Shown: positions 30,861 through 42,250, counted from the first letter of the stretch. The stretch is DNA of 64,000 bases from Gnetum montanum (GCA_015680685.1 MNCI01036200.1:186665-250664), one strand, 5' to 3'. Notes: a model not told the origin generated them from the sequence alone. A program made the numbers and translations.

Positions 30861-31247
30861 TACTCCATCGAAATAGCGTCTACAAAGGGTACTATATCCT
30901 ATGATGACGTATTTCCTAGCTCTCTTATGTATTGCATCTTTTTGTGCACGTGTTAGCTCATGTGGTGGTTCACCATGCAGGAGGTAAGTTTTAATGTTAT
31001 CGTACCACTCTAGCATTCTATCCGTGAGCAGTGAAGATATTTGTGCCATCTAAATGACAAGATCTGCACACTCTATCATTAAGGCGGGGCAAGTGTCAAA
31101 CAGATGCGGCGGCACATTCAATGCTAATGTAGCCAGTGCATCGGCTAGCGTGTTGTCATTTCGAGGCATGTGTTGGGCATTAGTTGTTGTGAACTACTTT
31201 AGAAGATCTTTAGCCATATCACAGTAGGGCCGTAAATGTGTAGCCTT
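30861..31247 (-). pseudogene. Linker between RNase H and integrase of element E
   Basis: Minus-strand pre-integrase segment. It shows WYDNIKTYLLHGEPPHELTR, HKRARKYVIIGYSTLCRRYF and DGVLLTCI, the usual stretch found in Tat polyproteins before the integrase zinc finger. The part nearer the RNase H (31050-31247) gives LVVVNDNTLADALATLALNV-like text in broken frame, the typical RNase H tail. Stops are present. Confidence 0.65.
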
Positions 31248-31560
31248 TCAGGCATAGACCCCTGTGATTTGATGGATAATGAGCATCGAATCGCCCCTAA
31301 TCGCCAGGTGTTGAACGTCAAGCTCTTTGGCTGTTAATAATCCCCTGAGGAGCCCCTCGTACTCTGCCACATTGTTTGTACAGGGGAAGGTCAAGTGGTA
31401 GGTGTGCAGATGTACATCCTCAGGTGACAGCGTAATGACCGTGGCGGCACTGCCACCTCTAGCGGTTGAAGCTCCGTCAAAATGTAACATTGCTTTGAGG
31501 CTTGTTAGAATAGGGGTTAGACTATGTACATGTTCGTTGGAAAATTCAGGCTCTATCGTC
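31248..31560 (-). pseudogene. Second (archaeal-type) RNase H of element E
   Basis: An extra RNase H domain found in plant Tat-lineage retrotransposons downstream of the normal one. The catalytic pattern is visible: LHFDGASTARGGSAATVITL (first Asp, about 31480), NNVAEYEGLLRGLLTAKELD (Glu, about 31370), HLAIRGDSMLIIHQITGVYA (Asp, about 31300-31250). All three acidic residues are kept. It lies in one open frame with the first RNase H (31248-32087). The two domains would act on the RNA strand of the RNA/DNA hybrid; duplication of function is known for the lineage. Confidence 0.85.
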
Positions 31561-31589
31561 GCCTGACTGTCAATAGGTGATGTTATTAG

Positions 31590-32120
31590 TTGGTCGGCTA
31601 TCGCTTGGCCTTTCGTAGAAGATTGACCAATGTAATGCAAATCGAATTCTGTTGTGATAGCTTTCCAACGAGCTGTCCTACTACTTTCATATAGGTTGTG
31701 CGTAATAGCTCTAAGGATGTTATTTTTGCAGATTATATTGACTTTACTACGGAAGAGATAGTGTCTGCACTTTTTGAGCGTAAACACTAACGCTAAATAA
31801 TTACGCTCTACTTCATTATACCTTGTTTCATATGCACATAGAGCATGACTCAAGTAATAGATGGGTACTTCTAACCCATCATCTCTCTTTTGACAGAGTA
31901 ATGTAGCTAGGGCTACATCTGAGGTTGCAAGGTAAATGTAGAACGGCTGATCTCGTTGTGGCGGGAATACTATTGGCAAGCGTTGAAGTTCTTGTTTCAA
32001 ACTGTCAAACGCATGCTGACAATTGTCTGTCCATTCAAAATTAACCCCCTTTTTAAGAAGATGCTGCATAGGGTGNTGTCTGTCCATTCGAAATTAACCC
32101 CCTTTTTAAGAAGATGCTGC
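31590..32120 (-). pseudogene. RNase H of element E (first, LTR-element type)
   Basis: Minus-strand domain following the RT thumb: FEWTDNCQHAFDSLKQELQR, PFYIYLATSDVALATLLCQK, YYLSHALCAYETRYNEVERN, LALVFTLKKCRHYLF and WKAITTEFDLHYIGQSS. The first Asp and the Glu of the RNase H triad can be placed, while the position of the usual T-D-H/T-D-Q has KNN. The start of the frame is disturbed by the N at 32076 and a 52-bp duplicated contig end, which is an assembly effect rather than a mutation of the element. Confidence 0.8.
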
Positions 32121-32128
32121 ATAGGGTG
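32024..32128. other. Unmerged contig overlap around N 32076 (assembly artefact)
   Basis: The 52 bp before the N (32024-32075) are repeated directly after it (32077-32128), with one visible difference (CATTCAAAA against CATTCGAAA). Both spell the same RT-RNase H junction (GVNFEWTD). The polyprotein frame is interrupted only because the two contig ends were laid end to end. Confidence 0.88.
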
Positions 32129-33285
32129 TAACTTATCCGTTAATCTCGAGATGAACCACCTGATAAACTGTAACCTCCCTTGCAATCCGTGTAATTGCTT
32201 GAGATTTGTAGGGGGTGTCAATTCAACAATGGCCTTGACCTTGTCAGGGTCTACTCGTATGCCCATTTTTGATACCACAAACCCTAGCATGCGTCTAGTT
32301 TTGACTTCGAATACGCACTTCTTTGGGTTGAGCCAGAGGTCGTATTTAGAGCATCTTTTAAGGACTAACTCCAGATCCTCTGAATGATCTTCTGACCTTA
32401 CAGACTTAACAGCTATATCATCAACATAATCATTCAGTCTTCCTAGGAGGTAATCACTAAAGATGTACGTCATAGCTTGTTGATATGTAGCTTCGGCATT
32501 TTTTAAACCAAAAGGCATCATAGTGTAACAAAAGGTCCCCCAGGGTGTCATGAATGTTGTTGTCAACTGGTGTTCTGGGTTGATGTGAATCTGGTTATAG
32601 CCTGAAAAATCATCCATGAAGGATAGAAGTGCATGCCCAGCGGTTATATCTACTAGTTGGTCGATACTCGGTAGCAGGAAATTATCCTTGATTGTAGCTT
32701 TGTTCAAGTCTCGAAAGTCTATGCAGATGCGTATCCCTCCGGTCTTCTTAGGGACAACTACAATATTAGATACCCAATCTGAGCAATCGACTGCGCGGAT
32801 AAAATCAGCCTGGTATAGTTTAGTGATCTCATCACGTACTGCTAGTGCAACCTCTGGCTTAATTTTCTGTGCTTTTTGTCTAATCACTTTAATATGGGGA
32901 TCTAGAATTATGTTGTGTTGTATTAGCCTTGGATCTAGTCCTGACATATCTTCATATGACCATGCGAATACTGTGACGTTATTCTGGAGCACCTGTTTTA
33001 TATCGTCATGTGCCTTTTGGTCTAGTAAAGAACTAACTTTGAGATTTTTTTCTCACCTTTATGTGTAACCATAGAGACCTCGTAAAGGGGGTCTTCAGTT
33101 ACATCTCCAGCCTCCAAATCTAGCGTGTGTGTCGATTGTTCCGGCCAATCTAGAGATGTTTCCGACGTGGCTATGGTTGCGTCATTGAGGGCAAGGTTAG
33201 TTTCTACTAGTGTGGGATCAAATTGTCTAATGATTTTTCCATGTGGGCCTATTAAAGCTAGGGGTGTAGGTAAATTTTCATCCAT
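32129..33285 (-). pseudogene. pol: Reverse transcriptase of element E (Tat lineage)
   Basis: Almost intact RT. An upstream open stretch (33285-33022) gives MDENLPTPLALIGPHGKIIR, a linker without a family match. From 32992: FAWSYEDMSGLDPRLIQHNI, IKPEVALAVRDEITKLYQAD, WVSNIVVVPKKTGGIRICID, LPSIDQLVDITAGHALLSFM, DDFSGYNQIHINPEH, MMPFGLKNAEATYQQAM, catalytic box NDYVDDIAVKS (about 32425), then LELVLKRCSKYDLWLNPKKC and the thumb LHGLQGRLQFIRWFISRLTD. The VDD-IAVKS form marks the Tat lineage. One stop or frameshift separates the linker from the RT near 33000. The strand opposite the start of this region begins the antisense unit at 33761. Confidence 0.88.
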
Positions 33286-33628
33286 TTACTAACTATCCTG
33301 CAAAATTGCCAAATATGAAAGTAATTAGGAAAATGCTAAGTTAAATGCCGCCAATATTAACGTATGATGCTTGGTTTAGTTTGAAAAAGGTATGGTAAGA
33401 CGTTGTTGAGCGTGAAGAGCTAACTGAATTTTAAATACCGTGAACAGCCTATAATTAATGTAACTCGATTACGAAGTGATAAGGTGCAGTAGTTTAAGGT
33501 CGTTTCGGACCGTAATGCATGCGATATCTACCGCATTAATGCCCCGATCTTCGAGTTCCAGCTCATGCTGACATCGTCATTTGGGCAAGTACCGCTTTAA
33601 TCAGGCATCAAGTCGGTTAATTTTGCAT

Positions 33629-33638
33629 ATTATAAGTA
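33629..33638 (+). promoter_or_regulatory. Candidate TATA box of the antisense gene in element E
   Basis: A CATATTATAAGTAGG string about 125 bp upstream of the ATG at 33761. It is the best TATA-like site in the 450 bp before the plus-strand gene, which lie between it and the RT coding region of the opposite strand. Confidence 0.4.
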
Positions 33639-33760
33639 GGTGGTTCTTATCGAAAACAGACTGTTGGCTATTGTAAATTTGAATTCAACTGCCACAAAAA
33701 TTGAGAGAAAGAGAAAAAGATAGCAGCGCATTATTTGTGAAGGTTTACAGGACTGTGACC

Positions 33761-36700
33761 ATGGCACCGAAGGTGAGAGGAAAGAATGCAAAATTGGCAA
33801 AAATCAATGAAGTACAGGGGAGTCTGCAGCGTGCTTCACAGGCCTTGGTCGAAGTAAGAGATGTTACTCCCTTGAATCGGTAGGCCATCCCTCACTTACT
33901 TGTATTGCTTTCGGTGATATACTTTTTCTTTTGTTTATTCTTTTGCATCATCTACGTAAACTAGAGTTTTGGGATGTAGACCTTGTATTGAAACAAGGGT
34001 TTAGATGGCGGTATTACGTCTATTGCCATTATCTGAGACAAACCTTACACTATTGCAAGGGTTTAAGTGATTTCGACTGTATGGCTAAAGCGTAATTTGT
34101 AGTTTTTCCTATAGTTTTCTTAAGCATGCAATGGAATCTAGATGGTAACGTGTTTATGTTCTATACAGCATAATGGTGAAACTTATCCTAATCATTTTGG
34201 ACATAGTCAGGGTTTTATGTTGTATAAACCCTCCCGCAGCCAATGTTCCTCCCCTCAGACTCGTTTGCAAGGGAAGGCAATATGGTTCCGGAAGGTTGCA
34301 CTAGAGTTTTTGTAGTTTTTGTTGCGTAACTACAGTATCATCATTTGGTCACATTTGTTAGGCGATGTGGCTGGGGCTATTTTGGAACATTTGTTAGTCG
34401 ATTCTACACAGGGCATCCTGGCTTTCCTGACAAACGGGGCTATTGATACTAGTCGACCTCAAGACCGTGAACTTAGCACCAGAGAATTGAGATGTTTAAG
34501 TTGGATCTGGAAGATGCCCAGATTTAGCTGTTATCATGCTTATAATACTTTTTTTATAGCCTGTCATATCTCAACCTACTTTCATAATCCATCGGGCACG
34601 ATGTACTACTCAGGCGGGTAAGTCATTTTACTTGCGGTGTTGTTAATATGTTTGCTAATGTCTAAACTTGTAAAGCGTAAGATAGTAATGTGCTATATGA
34701 TACAGGTTTTTCATCAACGAAAATGGGTTATTGGACAATAATGATACATTATCCTTGACCGAAAGGGTGATAAATGAGTTTACATCCACTAGTAACGTAT
34801 GCGCCGATGTCATGGGACAAATGGCCTTCGAAATTCCTGAGTATCCTACCCGTTATTCTGATTCCTTCAAGAGTTGTCAGAACCTTGGGTGGTTACATGA
34901 GGAATGGACTTTAAACCCACCCCCTCACCCTCGTAGATGTGCAAAGGAAGCTTCCTCCATTTCCTTTGCCATTTGGACCTAGTAAGGTTTCGTTGCTACA
35001 ATTAGTTACAGGATATTATTTTTTGAAATGTTGCATAACATTATCTTTGTTATCTTGACTTATGTCTTGTGTTATCAGTTAAGGAATCCCGGGAAGTTAC
35101 TATCATGATTTTCAGCCGCAAGGCGAACACCCTTCTCTTTCATTATGGCGACATAAAGGAAGCACAAGGCTGGCTCGGCCACGCAGCGGCCCCAGTTGCA
35201 TTGGTTACCAAGCTTCAGGAGGCAAGGCTGATGCATTTGTTTCTGGCTATAACCCCCAATGTCCCAGCAAGCGAAATGTTAACCCTGGTTAACTCCTTCA
35301 GCGAGGGGGCTGAACGTTTTTGCACGCGCATGTGTAACATGCATGTACATTTTGATATTGACGCTCAGCTGTTTACTGACCTTTTTGGCATCCCCTCAGA
35401 TGGTCTTCCCATAGAAGAAAAGTTGAGGAGAAGCGTCAAATGTCAAGAAGAGCTGGAGGAGTGGTTGGGGACCAAGAAGGACACAAAGGGGATTCCTTGT
35501 GAAAAGATCGAGTTAGAGGTTGCCAAGACCATTTATCCCCTCTTTCGAGCCTAGGCTTTCCCTAAAACACTCTTGCAGGGGAAGTTCTTCACTATAGAAC
35601 AAGCCTGTATCATGTGAGAGGTGATTGAGGAAGGGACCCAATTTGACTGGGTAAGTTATTTCGCTAAGGGGTTATGCACTGAGATGATCAGGCTCTACCA
35701 AAAGCTCAAGTTCCATTTCAGTGTGCACTTCGCCTTCTTCATAGCTTGCCTCTAGAGTTTTGACAAATTTTTGGTGGTCCAGAGGAATGGGGTCTGGGTG
35801 CAACAGGACTGAGACCAGTTATCCAAACCCTGGATCTCCCATCTCTTTGGCACTATCCGGTCATAAGATCCTCTAGAGGGAATTGGGAAGTTGCTTTCTA
35901 TAATGACTAGGAATTTGGCGGCACCTCGAACGCGAGGATCTGACAGTGTAGGGGGGGCGTTTCCCTCTTACACCGGTGATGTGTCACGGGGAAAATGCCT
36001 GGCGGCAGAAATAGTAGACCCCTTGATTCAGCGTAAAAGGCCTCGTCTAATCGAGGTGCTTGCGGAGCCAGCAGGTGGCGTGGGCAGAACTGTACAAGTC
36101 AAATTTCAACGGAGTAAACCTCCGCTTGGTAAGCGAAAGGATATAGTAAAAGCTATGGTAATTGTTATGTTACATAACTTATTCAAGGTATTTTGAATTA
36201 TTTGAGTGTATTATATGGCATAAATAGGGAGACCTATAGAACGGTTGACCCCTGAAACAGGGGTGGTGGTATTACGACGTGGGGAAGGGGCCCCAGTTTT
36301 GGAAGAGGAGGCCCTGGCTATTAGAGTGAGTGACACGCAGACCCTTGTGCACGAAGAAAGAGAGGAGGCGGAGAATGTTGACGCACTTCCCACTGGAACA
36401 AGAAGAGGTAATCAATCTATTAAAATGTTTTAAGGAATTCTGTTAGTAGCCAAAAATTTTGACTTAATTATGCTACAGATGAATGAGGTGCATCTCTGTC
36501 CATCGTTGTAAGCAGAGTGTGGGGGGAATTCCCTGATAAATTTACCTTTATGGAAGGTGTCGTCGGTGATATGATCGAGCATTTAGAACGCATCGATCCT
36601 AGGGCTGGTATGTTGCGGCTATAGTATGTTTATTTTATTATAAGGTTACAATGTTTATTTACATTTGATCTAATATTCATCATCAGGAGCTCGCCTTCGA

Positions 36701-37816
36701 TGGGACTCTACGGAGCCCATTGACCTGGACACCATCAAACCCTCATCAGAAGGAACGGTCGTGCCACACAACATTTACGAAGAAATGCGTAAATGTGCAT
36801 TACGCTTGACCTGCTCCTTGTGGGAGAGTCAAAACATCAATGAAGACCTCTGGAAGAAGTTGCAGAGATCAGAGAAGGAAAGGATGTCTCTGACCAGAGA
36901 GGTCGAAGACTTAAGGTTGTGATGTGAGTTCCTGCAAGCTCGAGGAATAGATGAAGAAGACTAGTGGATAGTTGTCATTGACTATGCTCGCTATTGGACC
37001 GCAGTTAGAAATAGTGTACAAACCAGTCGTGAATTGGTGGAGCAAAGGATGCAAATAGAGCTCTTGGCCCAGAATAATCAGGACTGGAAGGACTTTTGTG
37101 CAAGTATCCAAGAGTGGGGGTAGAAGCAGAAGGACCATAAGCATCTGTATAAGCGAGAAAGTATCACTTATCATCAACATTATCGAGATTCTTCCATTGA
37201 AGCTCAATCCTTGCGATTATTCCTCGATGTTATTGGTGCGTCTAAGGCCTTCGAGAAGTTCTAGGAGTAGGTGACGGTGAGTGCGTCCCCGAAAAGAGAA
37301 ATTACTCTTCCTGGGGAAGAGACCACTGTCCCTACCTTCTTCCCCGAACCACCCTGGTGGACCAGCATGGAGAAAGGGAAGGTGAAGGCTGGAACTAATC
37401 TAGGGAATGGAGTTTGGTCTGATTTGACTAAAGACAAGATTATGTAATGCTTGTGGGTCAGTTTAGATCAACTCCCCTTTGTTGCGGATGCAGGACCATC
37501 GTGAGTAAGTTTGAGTGTTATTGAATTTAAATTTTCTGACTTATCCTATCATGGCTTTTGCTTATGTACTTGTTGTATGTAGTTACAAGGAATGGATGAA
37601 GAAGATGGACAGGATGAGGAGCATGTTCAAGAAGGAGAGCGTAATGATGTAGATCGTCTCCTTGGGGAGCAAGTGTTAGTGGAGGAACCTTATGAAGATG
37701 ACGTTCCTCATGAAGGAATACTTCCTAAAAGGGATGGCTCATATGAAGACGATTTGCTAGGTTTAGAGGTGGAGTTAAGGGATACGGGAGACAGTGGTGC
37801 TAGAGGGGATGTGTAA
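33761..37816 (+). pseudogene. Antisense multi-exon gene-like unit carried inside element E
   Basis: Plus-strand unit between E's protease and RT, which lie on the minus strand. ATG in a CCATGG context at 33761 (MAPKVRGKNAKLAKINEVQG). Candidate GT-AG introns: 33880-34168, 34618-34705, 34982-35078, 36129 (or 36158)-36227, 36408-36478, 36608-36686, 37501-37582. Exon text includes LGDVAGAILEHLLVDS, PQDRELSTRELRCLSWIWKM, CHISTYFHNPSGTMYYSGG-FFINENG (exact in-frame splice), MCNMHVHFDIDAQLFTDLFG and IPSDGLPIEE. A coiled coil follows (LWKKLQRSEKERMSLTREVE, 36840-36915), then an acidic last exon. The third splice is off by one base, and in-frame stops occur in exon 4 (35552) and exon 7, so this copy is broken. 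MHVHFDIDAQLFTDLFGIP resembles KDIYVSYSLEAIAQALGLP of elements B/F. Function unknown. Confidence 0.6.
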
Positions 37817-38000
37817 TTGTGATTACGCATGATTTTATTTATGAGATGAACAAAGAAAATATAAATTTTGTCATGATTAATCAAGAAATTTTCTTTTATG
37901 TTATGGTTTTTAATTTTATGTCTTTATTTATATAAAGCATGAATAGGATTGTCGAAGGTTTTGAATAGGTGGTGTTATTATGACTATAGAATGGAGTCAC
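37817..38000. other. 3' flank of the antisense unit
   Basis: AT-rich, no coding signal. It follows the stop codon of the plus-strand unit and leads into the 27-bp tandem repeat. Confidence 0.5.
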
Positions 38001-38200
38001 TAGTTTGAGGCCATTGTGGGCCATCACATAGCATTTACGTAAGATATAGACGAATTTGCTAGTTTTAGGCCATTGTGGGCCTTTAGTAGTTTTAGGCCAT
38101 TGCGGGCCATTACTAGTTTTAGGCCATTGTGGGCCATTAGTAGTTTTAGGCCATTGCGGGTCATTACTAGTTTTAGGTCGTTGCGGGCCATTTGCGTACG
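38001..38200. repeat. 27-bp tandem repeat between antisense unit and protease of element E
   Basis: Five clear units TAGTTTTAGGCCATTGTGGG + CCATTAG (38058-38197), plus a diverged one at 38001-38030. The unit length is a multiple of three, so the minus strand stays open and spells a nine-residue repeat GPQWPKT(S/T)N within a 116-codon frame (37896-38246). I see no evidence that this is a real protein. Confidence 0.85.
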
Positions 38201-38522
38201 TGGGGGAATCTAATTGATAAAAGTGTATATATTTGTGTAATTGCACTAATATAACTAATAGGAGTCAAGAAGCGTAAATGGTGTAAACTAGGAAATGTAA
38301 ATGGTGTAATGGATAGAAAACATAAATATATGTATATTAAACAAAACTAACAATCAAATTTGATAAGCATAAATGGAAAAACTAGTGAAAATGTAACGAT
38401 GCATGTAAATACCACACCGGTCAATTGCTAGCATGTAATTGTTTCTTGATAGCTTTTACGTTGAGTGGTGTGTAAGGGCGAGGAGGTTTATGGACTGACT
38501 CCTCCACATCATTCTCCTCTCC

Positions 38523-39059
38523 CTAAAATGGTAGGTTAGCCCAGGCTAGGCTATCATTAGTCATTTCGACTTGTTCAGGAATTTGGACATAGGTTTGATC
38601 TTCAGGCATTTCGATTTTCGAACCCCATTCTTCCTTGATGTTATTGATAGTTCTAGGATTTATTTCATCATCGTGTATTACTACCTCTCCCCCTGCATAA
38701 GGTAGGTGTATCTCTTGATGTATCGGTGATGAAACTGCCCTCAGTTGGGCTAGCCAGGACCTCCCCAGAATCAGGTTGAAGCCGGGCATCTCCTTGACAA
38801 TGATAAATGTGGCGTCTGTTGGGAACTGGTCTCCTGCCACAAAATCAATATGTACCATCCCTTTGACCTAAACTCGTGCCCTGTTGAACGACTTTAGACA
38901 CGATGTCATCGTAGGACTGATCTGGTCGACCAGGCCGAACTTATCCACTATGGGATAAGTGATGACATTCGTAGCCGTGCCATCGTCAACGTGCACCCTT
39001 CGGATCCGATGTTGCCAACCTGGATGGTGATGAACATGGGTTCTGTCATCACTCAACAT
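38523..39059 (-). pseudogene. Aspartic protease of element E
   Basis: Minus-strand retropepsin. 39059-38868 carries RRVHVDDGTATNVITYPI: the D-D-G-T site corresponds to the catalytic D-x-G of Tat proteases. After a stop at 38868-38870, 38858-38523 gives VHIDFVAGDQFPTDATFIIV, then the second conserved block FNLILGRSWLAQLRAVSSPI and HQEIHLPYAGGEV. It lies downstream of gag in the sense direction and is followed not by RT but by the tandem repeat and the opposite-strand unit. The order gag-protease-(antisense gene)-RT is unusual for the lineage. Confidence 0.8.
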
Positions 39060-42000
39060 TTCTCAAGATCATCTTTGATGGATTCATCGTGTAAGGTCAA
39101 TGGGGTAGGTTTGGGTCGCTCAGTGGTGGGGGAAAACATGACAGCGTGTATCGCTTCCTCCTCCGCTGGTAAGCCTTCATCCATAGGTATGGATGTCAGC
39201 ATACGGACCATAGCCTCACGGTGCTTTTGAGATATCATAAGTAAATCATAGAGGCTCAATGTCATGTTCTTCTATTTTAGATCCTACTTGACTTGCTTAA
39301 ATGCGTTGAGGAGGTCTCGTTCTCGGCTGGGTTGCTTATCTCCTCTGTCTTCTTCCATTCGCCCTAAGAGACGAATTTCCTGAGGCGGAATAGTATCAGT
39401 CGAAGGGTTGTACTTCTTCCTGCTGAGGGGAGGTGGTTGTGTTTCTATACCCTTATCTTGCCCATAAGGTGCAGGCGAAGGTACAAAAGCTAGGGGCCTG
39501 GGCTTAGCAAAGCCTAGCTTAGAGTGGTTTTTGGTGGCATTAATTGATGCATCTCCTTCCCTTTTTTTGTTGGGTGGCGGTTGATGATTTTTGTTAGAGA
39601 TTTGCCCCTGCGTAAAAGGGGTAGCTAGTGGTTTTCGTGCCCTAAGGATAAAAGGCTTCTTAGGAGTAGGCGTGGGTGTGGCCGTGGCTTTATTGTTAAT
39701 GTGAGACTGAGTTATAGCTTGAGAGGGCATCTGAATAACAAAGGGTGGCCTCGAGGCGCTGCTAACTGCCAATGAAGAATTTGCCCTCTGGGATGAATTG
39801 GTAGGTACACATAACACAAAGGGTTGCTTAGGCGGTACCTTCCCTTCACTGTCCGTACATACCACATTGATGATGTATGCTGCGTTATTTGCATTTAATG
39901 GGTCTTTGTACACATGCATCGCCTAGTTTTCGAGACATGTTGGACTACTACTGTCTAATTTCAAAGAACCATCGTCAATCATGCGTTGAATATCATCCTT
40001 CAATGCCTAGCAGTAATCGGTGTCGTGACCACACAACTGGTGGTAGTCACAAAAACGATCTATCCTGAAAGACTTGGGGATTGGTGGCTCGTTGGGTAGA
40101 GCTAAAGAAGGGTTCTTCAGCAATTCATAATGATGCCTGTGACGCCGCAAAGCTTCTTTGGATATTTTTTTGTTTTGAATATATCCTGCTCCTAATAATT
40201 GTTTCAACAATTCTGAATGCTTTATAGGTAGGGCTGTATACTTTGAACGGTCCTTACGCTCGAAGTTTGGTTTTGGCTATGGGGGCTTTTCAGGGGCAAG
40301 TGCGTCTTGGCTAGTGCTGCTTGCACTAGCCGTAGTCTCGGCAGGTGCTATGGGTGCCTTCTTGTTATTCTTATTTTTAGCTCCCTCGGCCAACGCAACT
40401 ACTGTCGTCGTTGTTACTTTGCCTTTGTCTTTACCCTTATTGTTGGAGTTTTTATAGGCCACATACGCTGGGTCTTTGCTAGCCTCAGCAGCATCTTGGA
40501 TGCTCTTAGTTTGTGCGAAAGCTTGACTCAAAGAGCGAGGGGCAAGGTAGTATAGTTTAGACTTGATGAAGTTGTGAATTGCTCCTTTGAAAATAGCCAA
40601 TAGATGGGCTTCCGCAATAGGCTCACGAATTTCATTCAGAGTAGCGCTTCATCACTGTATAAACTTCTGGACTAGCTCAAGCGGTTCTTGTTTCACTCCC
40701 ATAAGTTGGTCTAATGTGACTTTTGACTTTAAATTGTATTTAAAGCAAGTTACAAATTGTGTTAGGAGATCTTCGAAGGTTGAGATGGAAGAGCGAGGGA
40801 GTGCTCGATACTAGTCCAAGGCTTTACCTGCCAGAGACATTGCAAAGACATGGATAATCGTATGGGGACATTGTTGTAGTAACAAGGATTCAGACCTAAA
40901 GGTAACGAGATGAGCATTAGGATCTCCTTCCCCATTATATTTAGTAAAATGAGGCAACGACATCCCTGGAGGCAACGACAGCATGGGAACTACTGGGCTG
41001 ATGGGATCATCATGATAGAAATCCATGACCTGTATCGTATCAGAGCCAGCAGCTTTAAGGTGCTTAACTTCCTCGGTGAGGGTCTGAATAAGTGAGAAAG
41101 CTTGATCTAGACCTGTTGATGATGAAATTGGCGCTGGCAGAGTAGGGGGTTGTATTGAAAGAACAGTGCTAGGCAATGGGAAGGGAGCGATGGCTTGGCT
41201 GATAGGTGGCGCTATAGGGACTATCCCCGCAGATGGAGCTGCCTGTGAAAACCACCACCCGACAGGTTGTGGGGAGAAATTGGTCGTCGCCGATTGTGTA
41301 GGATGGAAGGTGTAAGGATGTTGTGCAGTTACCTGTGGGACATGCGTGGTAGATGCGGCTAAGAATTGTACACCGTATAACGTAGATTGATTATGTTGTG
41401 CAATAGGCGTGATCCACTGACCAGCTGTGGGTTGTTGAACAGATCACTACGATTGAATGGTGGTTACGATCTGTTGTCTTGCAATGGGCTGTGACGATAA
41501 GGTTTGCACCGAATTTTGCACCGGGCGGGTTATAGGTATGGTATGGACTTGCACTTAGGGAATGAAATGGGGTGCAGTAGACGTAGGTATCATCAACGGA
41601 ATACTGATTACATGTGGCAAGGAGATTATTCCCATGTTATTTTGAGATGGCATTTGTACCTGCAAGACTGAGGATTACATAGTGGCCTACAGGATGGCGG
41701 GAATATGCGTTTGGGTGGTTATGATTGGGTTGAGATGGGCAGCTTCTTCGATGAGAGGATTAAACAGGGGATTCATGTATGTATGGGGGCTAAGGGTATG
41801 GTATGAATCCACGTGTTCAGACTGGGCTGCGAATTCATCTTCCTCCTCCTCTTCATTTTGAGGTTCTAGAATAGACCGTGTAGTCGGATTCCTAGCCATA
41901 ACCAGTTGGGATAGGAGTTCATGATAATGATCGATCAGGGGGAAAATGTCATACGCAGTAGGGGTGAAGTCTTGACCCTCTCTATGGATCAGCTCATAAT

Positions 42001-42250
42001 TTCATTTTGCCTCCATCTCGACTCGGCTAAGGGAAAGATTTTCCTGGATCTTGATGCAAATGAAATTATACTCTTCAGGAGTCAAGACGATGAGTGAAGG
42101 ATCCTTGCCCTGTAATCTCAACGAACGACGTGAGGGTCCTTGAGGTCCTATTGCATCAGAAGCTGATCCAGGAATGGTGATGGGATTTACGGATGTGGCA
42201 CCCGAGTCAGTGGTGATCATAGCGGCAGTGGTTGCATATGCAGAATCCAT
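39060..42250 (-). pseudogene. gag: Gag of element E
   Basis: Minus-strand structural protein in several open blocks. N-terminus 42250-42002 (MDSAYATTAAMITTDSGATS, SRRSLRLQGKD). Acidic block 41899-41687 with NEEEEEDEFAAQSE. A P/Q/V-rich linker in broken frame (41650-41200). The capsid part at 41176-40811 contains LPPGMSLPHFTKYNGEGDPN, AHLVTFRSESLLLQQ and FAMSLAGKALD. 40600-40277 has YYLAPRSLSQAFAQTKSIQD and a KGKDKGK stretch. The nucleocapsid-like block CDYHQLCGHDTDYC, followed after a stop by ALKDDIQRMIDDGSL (40060-39970), is the zinc-knuckle variant typical of Tat Gag. The C-terminal S/T/P/K-rich tail is 39919-39284. Several stops. Confidence 0.8.

Noticed and set aside
32024-32128. Tandem duplication inside pol of E
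   Set aside because: It is centred on an N and is best explained by two overlapping contig ends not being merged.
31956-32387. 143-codon plus-strand frame
   Set aside because: Complement of the RT-RNase H region of E and includes the duplicated contig end.
32616-33068. 150-codon plus-strand frame
   Set aside because: Complement of E's RT, whose minus frame has all RT motifs.
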